Assembly: GCF_050633125.1 (NCBI RefSeq)
Contig: NZ_JBOEFX010000084.1
Span: forward strand, 14,635-78,634
Origin: Lewinella sp050633125
Lineage (GTDB): Bacteria; Bacteroidota; Bacteroidia; Chitinophagales; Saprospiraceae
Length of the DNA: 64,000 nt
Direction of reading: 5' to 3'
Shown in pieces: positions 8,540 through 18,233 of the stretch (its first letter is position 1; every line of letters starts with the position of its first letter). Under the pieces are notes generated by a model. That model searched no databases. It was not told the DNA's origin and worked only from the letters and a program-made list of their open reading frames with translations. The position numbers and the translations under genes are program-made.

Positions 8540-9343
8540 ATGAAGATACTTGTTATCGGAGGAGGCAATATGGGCCTTACTTACGCTCAAAGTTTTTTGC
8601 GTTCACATATCACCCAAAAAGAGGACATGATGATTCTGGAGAAATCTCCGGAAAAGGCCGTCCAATTGGCTCAACTGAATATTGGTTCTGTCTTCAGCGA
8701 GCCTAAGGATTGCCTGGGCTTGGCAGATTTAATTATTCTGGCCGTAAAACCTCAAGATGCTCCTACCCTCTTTGGCGTATTAAGACCTCTCGTTGAAAAA
8801 CAACAGGTTTATTTATCCATCATGGCTGGTGTCAAGATAAGTACCATCGCCCAGGGGCTCAATGCTAGTAAAATCATTCGAGCGATGCCTAATCTTCCTG
8901 CGCAAATTGGCATGGGAATGACCGCATATACGGCCAGTGATGAGGTGACAAGAATTGAACTAGTGATGGTTCAAAACCTTCTCAATACTACGGGGAAAAC
9001 TATTTATGTCGAGCAAGAAAGTGCCATTGATGCAACAACAGCTATCAGTGGTAGTGGGCCAGCCTATGTTTTTTACTTCATGGATGCGATGATGAAAGCA
9101 GCTCGTGGAATGGGGTTCAATGATTCAGAGGCCGAGTTATTGGTTAGCCAAACCTTTCGTGGAACCGTTGACCTTTATAACAAAAGTAATTTCTCTTGCA
9201 GTGAATGGATTGCTAAAGTCAGCTCTCGAGGCGGTACCACCGAGGCAGCTATGCAAACTTATCAAGATCGACTGGTACAAGAGGATATTGTAGCAGGAGC
9301 GCAGGCGGCATTAGCAAGAGCAATTGAGTTAGGGGAAAGTTAA
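8540..9343 (+). CDS. proC: Pyrroline-5-carboxylate reductase
   Basis: Last step of proline synthesis: NAD(P)H-dependent reduction of pyrroline-5-carboxylate. The 267-residue protein starts with a Rossmann motif (VIGGGNMGLTYA), has IILAVKPQD and IIRAMPNLPAQIG, and the signature SGSGPAYVFYFMDAM in the C-terminal half, with VSSRGGTTEAA near the end. Length is standard. Not obviously in an operon: the next gene is on the opposite strand. Confidence 0.96.
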   Translation: MKILVIGGGNMGLTYAQSFLRSHITQKEDMMILEKSPEKAVQLAQLNIGSVFSEPKDCLGLADLIILAVKPQDAPTLFGVLRPLVEKQQVYLSIMAGVKISTIAQGLNASKIIRAMPNLPAQIGMGMTAYTASDEVTRIELVMVQNLLNTTGKTIYVEQESAIDATTAISGSGPAYVFYFMDAMMKAARGMGFNDSEAELLVSQTFRGTVDLYNKSNFSCSEWIAKVSSRGGTTEAAMQTYQDRLVQEDIVAGAQAALARAIELGES

Positions 9344-9348
9344 TTAGT

Positions 9349-9786
9349 CTAAAACGAAAAATTAAATTGCCCTTCTTCTTCATAAATATCAATGTAGCGT
9401 ATTCGTACCTCCACATCTCTTAGCTGTGTGCCTACCAGCTTTACCACTAGGTTGTCGCTATTACTTGCCACAATAGTACCCTCACCGTAATTGTAGCTAC
9501 CTTTCCTATTCTTGATTTCTCCGGAAGACTTCAGGTACTCTTCCAGGGTATCAAATTTTTGACCATTAGAAAAAAAGGAAATCTCTTTGATAATTGCAGG
9601 GCCAAATCCATTATTGGAAAAACTAACAACCATCATAGAGTCTGCCTGAACTATATGATGATCCAAATATGGTTTTACCGAGAGTTTATTATGCTGATGC
9701 CCTAGCCGAACCTGCCAAATAGATACAAAAAGGGCCGACAAGGCAATAACGATAACCGCGTAATCTGAGATTTTCTCTAATTTCAT
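9349..9786 (-). CDS. Small membrane-anchored protein, unknown function
   Basis: 145 residues. One N-terminal membrane helix (about residues 8-26, YAVIVIALSALFVSIWQV), followed by a beta-rich soluble part with YLDHHIVQADSMMVVSFSNNGFGPAII, which resembles the small beta-sandwich region found after single N-terminal helices in many bacterial hypothetical proteins. No catalytic motif seen. Its start is 4 bases downstream of the kdsB stop on the same strand, so it is probably co-transcribed with kdsB, though no functional link follows from that alone. Confidence 0.7.
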   Translation of the reverse strand: MKLEKISDYAVIVIALSALFVSIWQVRLGHQHNKLSVKPYLDHHIVQADSMMVVSFSNNGFGPAIIKEISFFSNGQKFDTLEEYLKSSGEIKNRKGSYNYGEGTIVASNSDNLVVKLVGTQLRDVEVRIRYIDIYEEEGQFNFSF

Positions 9787-9789
9787 AGC

Positions 9790-10542
9790 TTATCTATTTT
9801 TGTTTTGCTCCCAATATTTTTCCGCTTTAACCAAATCTTCAGGAGTATCGATACCTAAAGATTTGTACGGTGTCACCCCCACAAAGATAGAATAACCAGC
9901 GGTCAGCCAACGTAACTGCTCCAAGGACTCCGCTTCTTCTAATGGAGCAGGGGACAATTCTGTTAGCTTCAATAAGACTTCTTTTCGATAGGCATACAGA
10001 CCTAAATGTTGAAAATGCTTACCTTCTTTCACCCATTCCAACTGATCTACACCACGCAGATAAGGAATTGGCGCTCGACTAAAATACAAAGCTCTGCCGC
10101 TAGGCGCAAAGACTGCTTTGACTACGTTGGGGTCAACAATCATTTCAGGTGCTACGATTGGATGAGCAAGGGTTGCAATAGCAACTTCAGGCTGATCAAA
10201 AAAAGAGCACAATTGCTTCAATTGTTCAACACGCACAAAAGGTTCGTCGCCTTGAATATTTATGACCACGTCCGTATCCGGTAAATTTGCTGCAACTTCT
10301 GCAATCCTGTCCGTTCCACTAATATGATCCGAACGCGTCATCATGACTTGCCCGCCAAAGTGCTCTACGGCATTACTTATTCGTTCATCATCTGTAGCTA
10401 CGACGACTTTAGAAAATAGCTCACAAGATTCTGCTTGCTCATATACACGCTGAATCATGGGTTTACCACCAATAAGCGCGAGGGGTTTACCTGGAAAACG
10501 AGTGGATGCAAAACGAGCGGGGATAATAGCAGTAAACTTCAT
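9790..10542 (-). CDS. kdsB: 3-deoxy-manno-octulosonate cytidylyltransferase
   Basis: Activates Kdo with CTP to CMP-Kdo for lipopolysaccharide inner-core synthesis, cytoplasmic. The N-terminus MKFTAIIPARFASTRFPGKPLA holds the nucleotide-binding motif, followed by GKPMIQRVYEQA, VATDDERI, and the metal/sugar site INIQGDEPFV. The C-terminal part has LYFSRAPIPY and GLYAYRKEVL. I chose the ATG at 10542 because family members start directly with this motif; an ATG at 10560 would add six residues. Its presence implies a Kdo-containing outer membrane. Confidence 0.96.
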   Translation of the reverse strand: MKFTAIIPARFASTRFPGKPLALIGGKPMIQRVYEQAESCELFSKVVVATDDERISNAVEHFGGQVMMTRSDHISGTDRIAEVAANLPDTDVVINIQGDEPFVRVEQLKQLCSFFDQPEVAIATLAHPIVAPEMIVDPNVVKAVFAPSGRALYFSRAPIPYLRGVDQLEWVKEGKHFQHLGLYAYRKEVLLKLTELSPAPLEEAESLEQLRWLTAGYSIFVGVTPYKSLGIDTPEDLVKAEKYWEQNKNR

Positions 10543-10566
10543 AGCGTTAAAAATAGTCATTCCCCT

Positions 10567-10574
10567 TATATTTG
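10567..10574 (+). promoter_or_regulatory. -7 box TATATTTG
   Basis: Matches TAnnTTTG, 30 bases before the ATG at 10605 of the LysM gene, in the 62-base divergent gap with kdsB. Confidence 0.5.
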
Positions 10575-10604
10575 CCGAGACTAAGAGAAAACAAAATACA
10601 CCCT

Positions 10605-11450
10605 ATGCGCTTAACACTCCTGTTGGTCTTCTCGCTGCTTGGATATTTCCCACTACAGGCGCAGCAAGACACTGTTCCCTACCTTTCGTCAACTGATACG
10701 CTTTTCACTTATTTGCACCCAATGGGAGAAGTGATGTTCACCCATAAAATCAAAACCAAGCAAACGCTTTTTTCACTGGCCAAGTTTTACGGACTAACCC
10801 TCCAGGAGCTTTATGCCTACAACCCGCATGTCAGTGCAAAATACGACCCGGGTGATCAATTAAGTATTCCATTGCCTTTGAAGGCTATCATTCGGCAGGT
10901 ACCGCCTCCGGCAATGCTCCCTGGCCTGGCCTTGGTTTATTACCGCGTACAGCGTGGAGAAACAGTGTATGGTATTTGCAAACGTACTTTCGAAATTCCC
11001 CCAGAATGGCTGATGCTCCAAAACCCGGAGTTATCCAATGGTTTAAAACCAGGTCAGCTATTACGCATTGGCTGGGTATCCACCCAAGGTATTCCTGCGG
11101 AATGGCGCGAAGTACGAGGAGGCCCATACGCGCAGATGAATCATCCTCTTAAACTGGAATATTTCCGGCGCTCTGCTGACCGGCGAATTACAGAAGAAAG
11201 AGGTGCAGCTACCTGGCCACGCGACCTCGATGACAACTCCGGGTTCTTCTGCCTACACCGTAGTGCTCCTGTAAATAGTTTGGTCGAGGTCTACAATCCG
11301 CTGACTCGCCAAACCATGTATCTCAAAGTAAGCGGCAGACTACCCGAGCGCGTATATGATCGTAATACAGTAGTCGTCGTATCTCCATTAGCTGCAAAAG
11401 CACTGGGGGTTAGAGATGACCGTTTCTATGTGCATTTGAAACATTATTGA
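10605..11450 (+). CDS. Exported LysM protein with RlpA/double-psi-barrel-like C-terminus
   Basis: 281 residues from the ATG at 10605 (a TTG at 10572 in frame lies inside the promoter). Signal peptide ends near FPLQAQQ. Two LysM-type peptidoglycan-binding repeats: HKIKTKQTLFSLAKFYGLTLQELYAYNP (about residues 48-75) and YRVQRGETVYGICKRTFEIPPEWLMLQNP (about 115-143). The last ~80 residues (SGFFCLHRSAPVNSLVEVYNP..., then RLPERVYDRNTVVVVSPLAAKALG) match the shape of RlpA-like double-psi beta-barrels, which in RlpA cleave or bind denuded glycan strands. A cell-wall role in the periplasm is inferred. The usual catalytic Asp/His arrangement could not be confirmed by eye. Confidence 0.82.
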   Translation: MRLTLLLVFSLLGYFPLQAQQDTVPYLSSTDTLFTYLHPMGEVMFTHKIKTKQTLFSLAKFYGLTLQELYAYNPHVSAKYDPGDQLSIPLPLKAIIRQVPPPAMLPGLALVYYRVQRGETVYGICKRTFEIPPEWLMLQNPELSNGLKPGQLLRIGWVSTQGIPAEWREVRGGPYAQMNHPLKLEYFRRSADRRITEERGAATWPRDLDDNSGFFCLHRSAPVNSLVEVYNPLTRQTMYLKVSGRLPERVYDRNTVVVVSPLAAKALGVRDDRFYVHLKHY

Positions 11451-11605
11451 GCCCCCTTGGTGTAAAAAAAGCACTAAGCAATACAATGTATTATATTTTA
11501 ATTAATGTATAAACGAGTGACACAACCTCGCTAAAGAATGTTAATTTTACATTAACATACACAGAGAAAAACATAAGCAACAACTTCCCAAAACTACACA
11601 TCCCT

Positions 11606-13705
11606 ATGAAAAATTTCTTTTTCTTACTGACAATCCTATGCTCTTTTTCCAGTATTCATTCCCAAACTTGGGATGGCGACGCCATGGATAACGACTGGAA
11701 CAATCCACTCAACTGGGACACCGATATAATTCCAATCGCAGGTGGCCTTGTTGTTTTCAACCAAACAGTGACGGTTATAAGTACTGGAGCAGTAATACCT
11801 CCTGCTCAAATATTAGTTAGTGGCGCAGGCACTGTACTCACCCTCGATTTAGACATTCTAGTCGGTGACGGTGTTACAACAGAGCATGCCATCCGGATGA
11901 ATGCCAATGCTACATTGGTCATACCTGACACACGAACGCTCACCATCAATGCTCCAGCAACCGAACACGGAATCGTAAACTTCAGTGGCGCTGCAAATGC
12001 AGCAGTAACCGTCGATGCAGGTGGCTCTATTTTCATTACTGGTGAACGAGGGATCAACCTCCAAAACAGTAGCTTTGTTTTTACTAATAACGGAATCGTA
12101 TCCTTGGTATCTTGTGCTAAAGACGGCATCAACTTGGTCGATGGAGCAACATTTAATAATAACGGGAGTCTAACTATTCTTGCAGCAAGCCAAGACGGCA
12201 TCGATAATTCTGGCACTTTTACCAATACTGGTTCGATCAATATCATTAGTGTTAACAGTAGTGGTATCAACAACCAAACAACAGGGACTTTCACCAACAA
12301 TGGCCTGATCGAAATCAGTGATGTACTCAATACAACTAATGATGGTGTTTTCTCAAGCGGAATCTTCAACAACCAGAGCTTAGGTGTAATCACAATAGGT
12401 GCCATGACTGATGATGCCGTAGATGCCCTCGGTGGTAGCTTTACGAATGATGGTACGATGAACCTCACCGTTAAGGATGGTGCAGCAACGGGAAACAATG
12501 GCTTATCTGTTGGATCCAATTCCGCAATCGGTACTTTTATCAATACTGGAATTATTGAAATTGATGGAGGTGCTAATACCCTTGGAACTAGTAGAGCGGT
12601 TTATGTTTTTCCAGGAACAGGAGGTGCTACAACGCTTACCAACAATGGTCTGATTACCCTTAGTAACGGTAACCCCAATCAATTATTCTTTACAAAAGGA
12701 ACTACCATCAATGGCCCTACAGGTACAATCAATACCGGTGACGGGCGCATCAATGTAAACCTTTGGACCTTTACCAACAATGGCCTGATTGTCTCTAATT
12801 TCCCCATGCTGCCAGGTGTATTTACAGGCGCATCAGGCACATCCGTTAATGATGGTTTTTTCCGTACAAATAGCAGCTCTTTCTCTAATGGCGCAGGAAG
12901 TATTACTGACAATGGCATCAATATGAATGATCCTGCGCAAACCACCTTTAACCTTGCTGGAGCCTGTACTGTTACCATCGGAGGCGCAGGAGCTGGTCAG
13001 CTATGGGAGAATATCCTTGGGGACACAGTCACTGTAGCTGGGCCAAATGTTTCTTTTTCTAATGCTTTTCCAGATGTTGCTTCCGCCACTATCAATGCAA
13101 GTGGCATTGATGTTTCGCTGACTTTGATTGACATCTGTGCCGCCGCTATTCTCCCCATCGAACTAACAAGTTTCACTGCTCTTAGCAAAGAAAAAAGCGT
13201 AATGCTCGAATGGGAAACAGCTACCGAAATCGACAACGACTATATAGCTGTAGAACGTAGTACTGACGCTAAATTATTTACCGAAATTGGCAGAAAGCAA
13301 GGTGCAGGTGATAGCAATAGCGCTATCCGCTACCAACTGGAAGACACTGCTCCGCTTAACGGTATCAACTACTATCGCCTTCGACAAGTCGATTTCGACG
13401 GAACAACGAATTATAGTAAAATCATCTCCGTTAACTTTAAGGGTAATATTGGTACTCCTACCATTGCCATCTATCCAAACCTGGTAAAAACCGGAGAGCA
13501 TATGGAAATTGACCTAACCCAGTTTCCTAACCAACTGATGACTTTCCAATTGGTGAACAGTCAGGGGCAGATCGTAAATACGTTTTCATTGATGGGAGGA
13601 AGTAGACAAGCTTTTGAAGCTGGTAATTTACCAACAGGGATGTATTTCCTCATAAATGCCAATACCACTTCCAAAGCTAGTACAAAGTTTATGGTAATAG
13701 ACTAA
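11606..13705 (+). CDS. T9SS-exported beta-helix/adhesin-like protein
   Basis: 699 residues. Signal peptide 1-20 (ending IHSQ), then WDGDAMDNDWNNPLNWDTDIIP, a common start of Bacteroidota surface proteins. Residues ~60-430 are many degenerate 20-25-residue turns of the type FTNNGLIEIS, DGIDNSGTFTNTGSINIIS, consistent with a right-handed beta-helix. Residues ~520-615 (LPIELTSFTALSKEKSVMLEWETATE...) are the FN3-like module that usually precedes the type A sorting domain. The last ~80 residues (IYPNLV...GMYFLINANTT) are the T9SS sorting domain. Likely cell-surface attached or released, and adhesive or structural. Monocistronic, with a strong terminator after it. Confidence 0.85.
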   Translation: MKNFFFLLTILCSFSSIHSQTWDGDAMDNDWNNPLNWDTDIIPIAGGLVVFNQTVTVISTGAVIPPAQILVSGAGTVLTLDLDILVGDGVTTEHAIRMNANATLVIPDTRTLTINAPATEHGIVNFSGAANAAVTVDAGGSIFITGERGINLQNSSFVFTNNGIVSLVSCAKDGINLVDGATFNNNGSLTILAASQDGIDNSGTFTNTGSINIISVNSSGINNQTTGTFTNNGLIEISDVLNTTNDGVFSSGIFNNQSLGVITIGAMTDDAVDALGGSFTNDGTMNLTVKDGAATGNNGLSVGSNSAIGTFINTGIIEIDGGANTLGTSRAVYVFPGTGGATTLTNNGLITLSNGNPNQLFFTKGTTINGPTGTINTGDGRINVNLWTFTNNGLIVSNFPMLPGVFTGASGTSVNDGFFRTNSSSFSNGAGSITDNGINMNDPAQTTFNLAGACTVTIGGAGAGQLWENILGDTVTVAGPNVSFSNAFPDVASATINASGIDVSLTLIDICAAAILPIELTSFTALSKEKSVMLEWETATEIDNDYIAVERSTDAKLFTEIGRKQGAGDSNSAIRYQLEDTAPLNGINYYRLRQVDFDGTTNYSKIISVNFKGNIGTPTIAIYPNLVKTGEHMEIDLTQFPNQLMTFQLVNSQGQIVNTFSLMGGSRQAFEAGNLPTGMYFLINANTTSKASTKFMVID

Positions 13706-13751
13706 GCTAGTCTTTACTGATAAAACTGGTTAGCAAACGCAGGCCAAAAAC

Positions 13752-13796
13752 AGGGCTTCCCGGGTTAAATACTCGGGAAGCCCTTTGTCTTTTTTC
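13752..13796 (+). terminator. Rho-independent terminator
   Basis: AGGGCTTCCCG (13752-13762) pairs perfectly with CGGGAAGCCCT (13774-13784), followed by TTGTCTTTTTT. It closes the gene ending at 13705. Confidence 0.85.
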
Positions 13797-13826
13797 TATG
13801 TGAATGTAAGAGTAAGAGGAAAATTT

Positions 13827-13834
13827 TACCTTTG
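13827..13834 (+). promoter_or_regulatory. -7 box TACCTTTG
   Basis: Exact TAnnTTTG followed by CAGCC, 60 bases upstream of the ATG at 13895. Confidence 0.6.
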
Positions 13835-13894
13835 CAGCCAAATCTCGCTTAAAGTGTCTTTGGGCCGGATTAATGCAAAAAAGGAACTTACCAA

Positions 13895-15253
13895 ATGCAA
13901 TACCAAGAAAACATTCTACATACCATTGGCAATACCCCATTGGTTAAGATCAACAAAGTTACCGCCGACGTTCCCGCGCTCGTGCTGATGAAAGTAGAGA
14001 CCTTTAACCCCGGCCACTCTATCAAGGACCGCATGGCACTGAAGATGCTCGAAGATGCTGAAGCCGCTGGCAAACTGAAACCAGGTGGAACAATTATTGA
14101 ATGTACCTCTGGCAATACAGGAATGGGATTAGCAATTGCTGGTTGTGTAAAAGGATACCGTTCTATTTTCACCACCAGTGATAAGCAATCAAAAGAAAAA
14201 ATTGACCTTCTCAAAGCACTGGGGGCTGAGGTAATTGTTTGTCCTACAAATGTTACCCCAGACGACCCTCGGTCCTACTACTCAATCGCCGAACGCCTAA
14301 GCAAGGAAATCCCTAACAGTTATTGGTTTAACCAATACGACAACCTTTCTAACAGACTGGCGCATTACGAGAGTACCGGACCAGAGATCTGGAAGCAAAC
14401 AGAAGGAAAGATCACCCACATGATTGTAGGTGTGGGTACTGGTGGCACCATCTCAGGTACAGGCCGTTACCTCAAAGAACAAAACCCGAATATCAAAGTT
14501 TGGGGTATCGACACTTACGGGTCTGTCTTTAAAAAGTACCACGAAACGGGTGAATTCGACGAAAAAGAAATCTACCCTTATATCACCGAAGGGATTGGCG
14601 AAGATATTTTACCCAAAAATGTTGACTTCGACATCATTGACCATTTCGAGAAAGTAAGCGATAAAGATGGCGCTGTAATGGCCCGTCGATTAGCAAGAGA
14701 AGAAGGTTTACTACTTGGCTATTCTGCTGGATCAGCAATGGCAGGCTTAATTCAATTAAAGGATGAACTTACGCCAGAAGATGTAGTTGTCGTTATTATT
14801 CACGACCACGGCAGCCGCTACGTTGGTAAAATCTACAACGACGATTGGATGAGGGAACGCGGCTTCCTGGATACCGAATTACGGGTAGTAGACCTCATTA
14901 AAAGTCGTAAAGCCGAGGACTTCATTGCTGTACAGAAAGACCAGACGGTACGCCAGGCATTCCAAATCATGAAGGACAAGGATATTTCTCAACTTCCTGT
15001 GATGGAAGGAGAAGAAATCATTGGTGGACTAACAGAAAGTACCGTCCTGTCATTCCTTCTTGACAACCCGCTCAACAATGGGGAGAAACCCGTTTCCGAT
15101 ATCATGGATGATCCTTTCCCGGTAGTACAGTGCGAAACTCCATTGAGCCAGTTACGTCCTTACCTCAACAAGCGTATTCCTGCTGTGATCACCAAAACCC
15201 AGGCAGGTACTTGGCAGATTGTAACACAGTACGATATCTTGCAGACGGTTTAA
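13895..15253 (+). CDS. Cystathionine beta-synthase type PLP enzyme with CBS domains
   Basis: Fold-type II PLP enzyme that makes cystathionine (or cysteine) from serine/acetylserine and a thiol. N-terminal catalytic domain: IGNTPLVKI, PLP lysine K44 in HSIKDRMA, the ECTSGNTGMGLA loop, and phosphate-binding GVGTGGTISGTGRYLK. YSAGSAMAG follows. The C-terminal ~120 residues form a CBS-domain pair (MKDKDISQLPVMEGEEIIGGL and VSDIMDDPFPVVQCETPLSQLRPYL), as in eukaryotic CBS, suggesting regulation by an adenosyl ligand. 452 residues fits CBS rather than plain CysK (about 310). It has its own promoter and converges on leuS. Confidence 0.92.
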   Translation: MQYQENILHTIGNTPLVKINKVTADVPALVLMKVETFNPGHSIKDRMALKMLEDAEAAGKLKPGGTIIECTSGNTGMGLAIAGCVKGYRSIFTTSDKQSKEKIDLLKALGAEVIVCPTNVTPDDPRSYYSIAERLSKEIPNSYWFNQYDNLSNRLAHYESTGPEIWKQTEGKITHMIVGVGTGGTISGTGRYLKEQNPNIKVWGIDTYGSVFKKYHETGEFDEKEIYPYITEGIGEDILPKNVDFDIIDHFEKVSDKDGAVMARRLAREEGLLLGYSAGSAMAGLIQLKDELTPEDVVVVIIHDHGSRYVGKIYNDDWMRERGFLDTELRVVDLIKSRKAEDFIAVQKDQTVRQAFQIMKDKDISQLPVMEGEEIIGGLTESTVLSFLLDNPLNNGEKPVSDIMDDPFPVVQCETPLSQLRPYLNKRIPAVITKTQAGTWQIVTQYDILQTV

Positions 15254-15280
15254 TGTGGTCAGGTCAGCTACTATAAAAAA

Positions 15281-15383
15281 GGATAGAACGCGGATTTAAC
15301 AGGATTCAACAAGATTAACACGGTTTTTTCTTTAAAAGAAATCCGTGTTAATCTGTTCTATCCGTTTGATCTGTGTTCTATCC
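15281..15383. terminator. Large imperfect inverted repeat between converging genes
   Basis: Outer arms GGATAGAAC (15281-15289) and GTTCTATCC (15375-15383), inner arms GATTAACACGG (15313-15323) and CCGTGTTAATC (15343-15353). T and A runs on both sides of the inner loop make it a plausible bidirectional terminator for the CBS-like gene and leuS. Repeats of the GGATTTAACAGGATT type are common between bacterial genes. Confidence 0.6.
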
Positions 15384-15410
15384 TACTTAGTTATTTTCCG
15401 CGAACGTCTT

Positions 15411-18233
15411 CTACCCTACTACGATGTTAATCATCCGACCTGGTACAACGATAATCTTACGTATCGTTTTCTCTTCCAAGTATTTTTGGATCTCTTCCAA
15501 ACCAGGTGCGGCAGCTTCTAGATCAGCCTTGGTCGAGTCGGCAGGAAAATCAACAGTAGCTCGCGTCTTGCCATTAATAGCAATAGGATAAGTAATATTC
15601 TCCTCGATCAGCCACTTTTCCTCCAGCACTGGCCAGGCGGCGTGGTGTACACTGGTCGTGTGTCCCAGCTTTTCCCATAGCTCCTCGCACATATGTACCG
15701 CAAATGGAGCCATCAGTACTAAAAGTGGTTCCAGAATAGCGCGCTTGTGGCATTTGGCTTTACCAAGTTCATTGGTCGCTACCATAAAGGCACTCACACA
15801 AGTATTAAATGAAAAACGCTCTACGTCTTCTGTTACTTTCTTGATGGCAGTATGCAAACTCTTCAGCTCCTCTTTCGTAGGCTGGTCCTCATTCACTACC
15901 CATTCGTCACGATTATAGAACAAGCGCCAGAAACTATTTAAGAACCGGCTCGTTCCGCTAATACTATTCGTATTCCATGGTTTAGCTTGCTCAACCGGGC
16001 CAAGGAACATCTCGAACATACGGAAGCAATCGGCGCCGTACTTCGCAACCACATCATCAGGGTTCACCACATTGAAGTAGCGCTTCGACATTTTTCCGAC
16101 CTCTGATTTGGTCACCAAATGGCCTGCGTCATTGGTGACAAAGGTTGCTGCTGAATAATCAGGTCGCCATTCGATAAACTGCTTGATGCCTTCCTCGTTC
16201 AGATAGGATTCATCCCTCCCGTATTCACTGACAAAATCAACGTGAACAGGAATCTGAGCAAAATCAGCATCAGGATAGTCACCTAATTTATCGGCAGATA
16301 CAAATACCCGGCTGCTATCCCCCTCGTCTGCTTTGATAAGGTAGATATACTCGATTACGCCCTGGATCATGCCCTGGTTGATCAGCTTGGCAGCATATTC
16401 CTTCTGAGGAACAAGTCCCAAATCAGACAGAAAATGGTTCCAGAAACGGCTGTACAACAAGTGCCCTACAGCGTGCTCTGATCCACCAACATAAAGGTCT
16501 ACCCCCTGCCAGTAATCGACCGCTTCTTTTCCTACAAATGCATCACTGTTGTGAGGGTCCATATAGCGGTACCAGTACCAAGAGGAGCCCGCCCAACCAG
16601 GCATGGTACTCAATTCGTAATCATACTTACCTTGGTATTTCCAGTTTTCAGCACGTCCTAGTGGTGGTTCACCGGTTTCGGTAGGCAAATATTTATCAAC
16701 ATCAGGAAGTACCAGCGGCAATTCCTCTTCCGCAACCAAGTAAGGCACATCGTCCTTCCAGTAAGCGGGCACAGGCTCTCCCCAGTAACGCTGGCGACTA
16801 AAAACCGCGTTGCGCAAACGATATTGTACTTTCCCCTTGCCTATACCTTGCTCCTCAAGCCAGGCAATCAATTTAGGGGTTGCTTCTTCATAACTCAGGC
16901 CATTAATCATGCCAGAGTTGATATACTTTCCTTCCTTGGTCGCATCAGCTTCTGTTTCCAGGTTTTGCTGGGCATCCAAAATAGGGATGATTGGCAAATC
17001 AAAATGGGTAGCAAAATTCCAGTCGCGCTGATCACCAGATGGTACGGCCATTACGGCACCAGTGCCATAACCCGCCAAAACGTAATCGGCAATATAAATA
17101 GGAATAGGCTGCTCGTTGAACGGATTGATGCAGTAAGCTCCCGTAAAAGCACCCGTCACTTTCTTCACTTCGGCCATACGCTCTACCTCCGAGCGAGAAG
17201 CTGCCCAAGTGCGGTATTCGTCTACATTTGCCTGTTCAGCAGCGGTGGTAATCTGATCTACCAAGTCGTGCTCAGGCGCCAATACCATAAAGGTTGCTCC
17301 ATAAATCGTATCCACTCTTGTAGTAAACACTTCGATCTTGGTAGCTGCATCTTCCGCCAAGGAAAATTTCACACTAGCGCCCACAGAACGACCAATCCAG
17401 TTGCGTTGCTGTTCCTTCAAGCTATACGGCCAGTCAATATCATCCAAACCGTCTAATAAACGGTCGGCATAGGCAGTAATTCTCATACTCCACTGCGCCA
17501 TCAATTTACGCTCTACGGGATAGCCACCCCGCTCACTGACACCGTCTTTAACTTCGTCATTCGACAAAACGGTTCCCATGGCAGGACACCAGTTGACGTA
17601 ACTCTCTTCAGGAAAAGTCAGGCGGTAGTTCAATAAAAACAACTGCTGTTCCCGCTCGTTCATCGCATTCCAATCTGCAGCAGTGATGATCGGCGTCTCT
17701 TCTTCGCAGTCTGCATTAAGCCCAGCATTACCTTTAGAGGCTAAGCGCTCGACCAACTCGGTAATGGGTTTGGCACACCCTGCATCTTTATCAAAATAGT
17801 GCTTAAATAACTGCTGGAATATCCATTGGGTCCAGCGATAATATTCCGGACTACTCGTGCGTACTTCCCGGCTCCAGTCAAAAGAAAAACCAAGGTTCTC
17901 CAACTGCTGGCGATAACGGTCAATGTTTTCTGAAGTAGCAATAGCCGGATGAATTCCCGTCTGGATTGCATACTGCTCTGCGGGTAAACCAAACGAGTCA
18001 TACCCCATTGGATGCAGTACATTGAACCCTTGTAGTCGTTTGTAGCGTGCATAGATATCCGAGGCGATGTACCCCAGCGGGTGCCCCACATGTAGCCCTG
18101 CCCCCGAAGGATAAGGAAACATATCTAAAACGTAGTATTTCGGACGGTCACTTTCGTTAGATACATGATATGTACCTTCGGTTTCCCAGCGCTGCCGCCA
18201 TTTCTGCTCAATGTCGCGAGCTTGATAATCCAT
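15411..18233 (-). CDS. leuS: Leucyl-tRNA synthetase
   Basis: Class Ia aminoacyl-tRNA synthetase of 940 residues charging tRNA-Leu. The HIGH motif is HVGHPLGY (about residue 48), with FPYPSGAGLHVGHPLGY just as in bacterial LeuRS. The editing domain contains FTTRVDTIYGATFMVLAPEHDLV and GTGAVMAVPSGDQRD. KMSKS appears as KMSKR (about residue 715). The C-terminal domain ends with NGKTRATVDFPADSTK and RKIIVVPGRMINIVV. Length is slightly above the E. coli enzyme. A TATCTTCG sequence on the minus strand at 18311-18318 could be its -7 box. Confidence 0.98.
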   Translation of the reverse strand: MDYQARDIEQKWRQRWETEGTYHVSNESDRPKYYVLDMFPYPSGAGLHVGHPLGYIASDIYARYKRLQGFNVLHPMGYDSFGLPAEQYAIQTGIHPAIATSENIDRYRQQLENLGFSFDWSREVRTSSPEYYRWTQWIFQQLFKHYFDKDAGCAKPITELVERLASKGNAGLNADCEEETPIITAADWNAMNEREQQLFLLNYRLTFPEESYVNWCPAMGTVLSNDEVKDGVSERGGYPVERKLMAQWSMRITAYADRLLDGLDDIDWPYSLKEQQRNWIGRSVGASVKFSLAEDAATKIEVFTTRVDTIYGATFMVLAPEHDLVDQITTAAEQANVDEYRTWAASRSEVERMAEVKKVTGAFTGAYCINPFNEQPIPIYIADYVLAGYGTGAVMAVPSGDQRDWNFATHFDLPIIPILDAQQNLETEADATKEGKYINSGMINGLSYEEATPKLIAWLEEQGIGKGKVQYRLRNAVFSRQRYWGEPVPAYWKDDVPYLVAEEELPLVLPDVDKYLPTETGEPPLGRAENWKYQGKYDYELSTMPGWAGSSWYWYRYMDPHNSDAFVGKEAVDYWQGVDLYVGGSEHAVGHLLYSRFWNHFLSDLGLVPQKEYAAKLINQGMIQGVIEYIYLIKADEGDSSRVFVSADKLGDYPDADFAQIPVHVDFVSEYGRDESYLNEEGIKQFIEWRPDYSAATFVTNDAGHLVTKSEVGKMSKRYFNVVNPDDVVAKYGADCFRMFEMFLGPVEQAKPWNTNSISGTSRFLNSFWRLFYNRDEWVVNEDQPTKEELKSLHTAIKKVTEDVERFSFNTCVSAFMVATNELGKAKCHKRAILEPLLVLMAPFAVHMCEELWEKLGHTTSVHHAAWPVLEEKWLIEENITYPIAINGKTRATVDFPADSTKADLEAAAPGLEEIQKYLEEKTIRKIIVVPGRMINIVVG

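Noticed and set aside
11806..12543. Long open frame on the minus strand inside the beta-helix gene
   Set aside because: It is the antisense shadow of a repetitive, Asn/Thr-rich coding sequence that already has signal peptide, modules and sorting domain on the plus strand.
16824..17456. 210-codon open frame opposite leuS
   Set aside because: Lies wholly within the conserved leuS editing-domain coding sequence and has no recognisable family.
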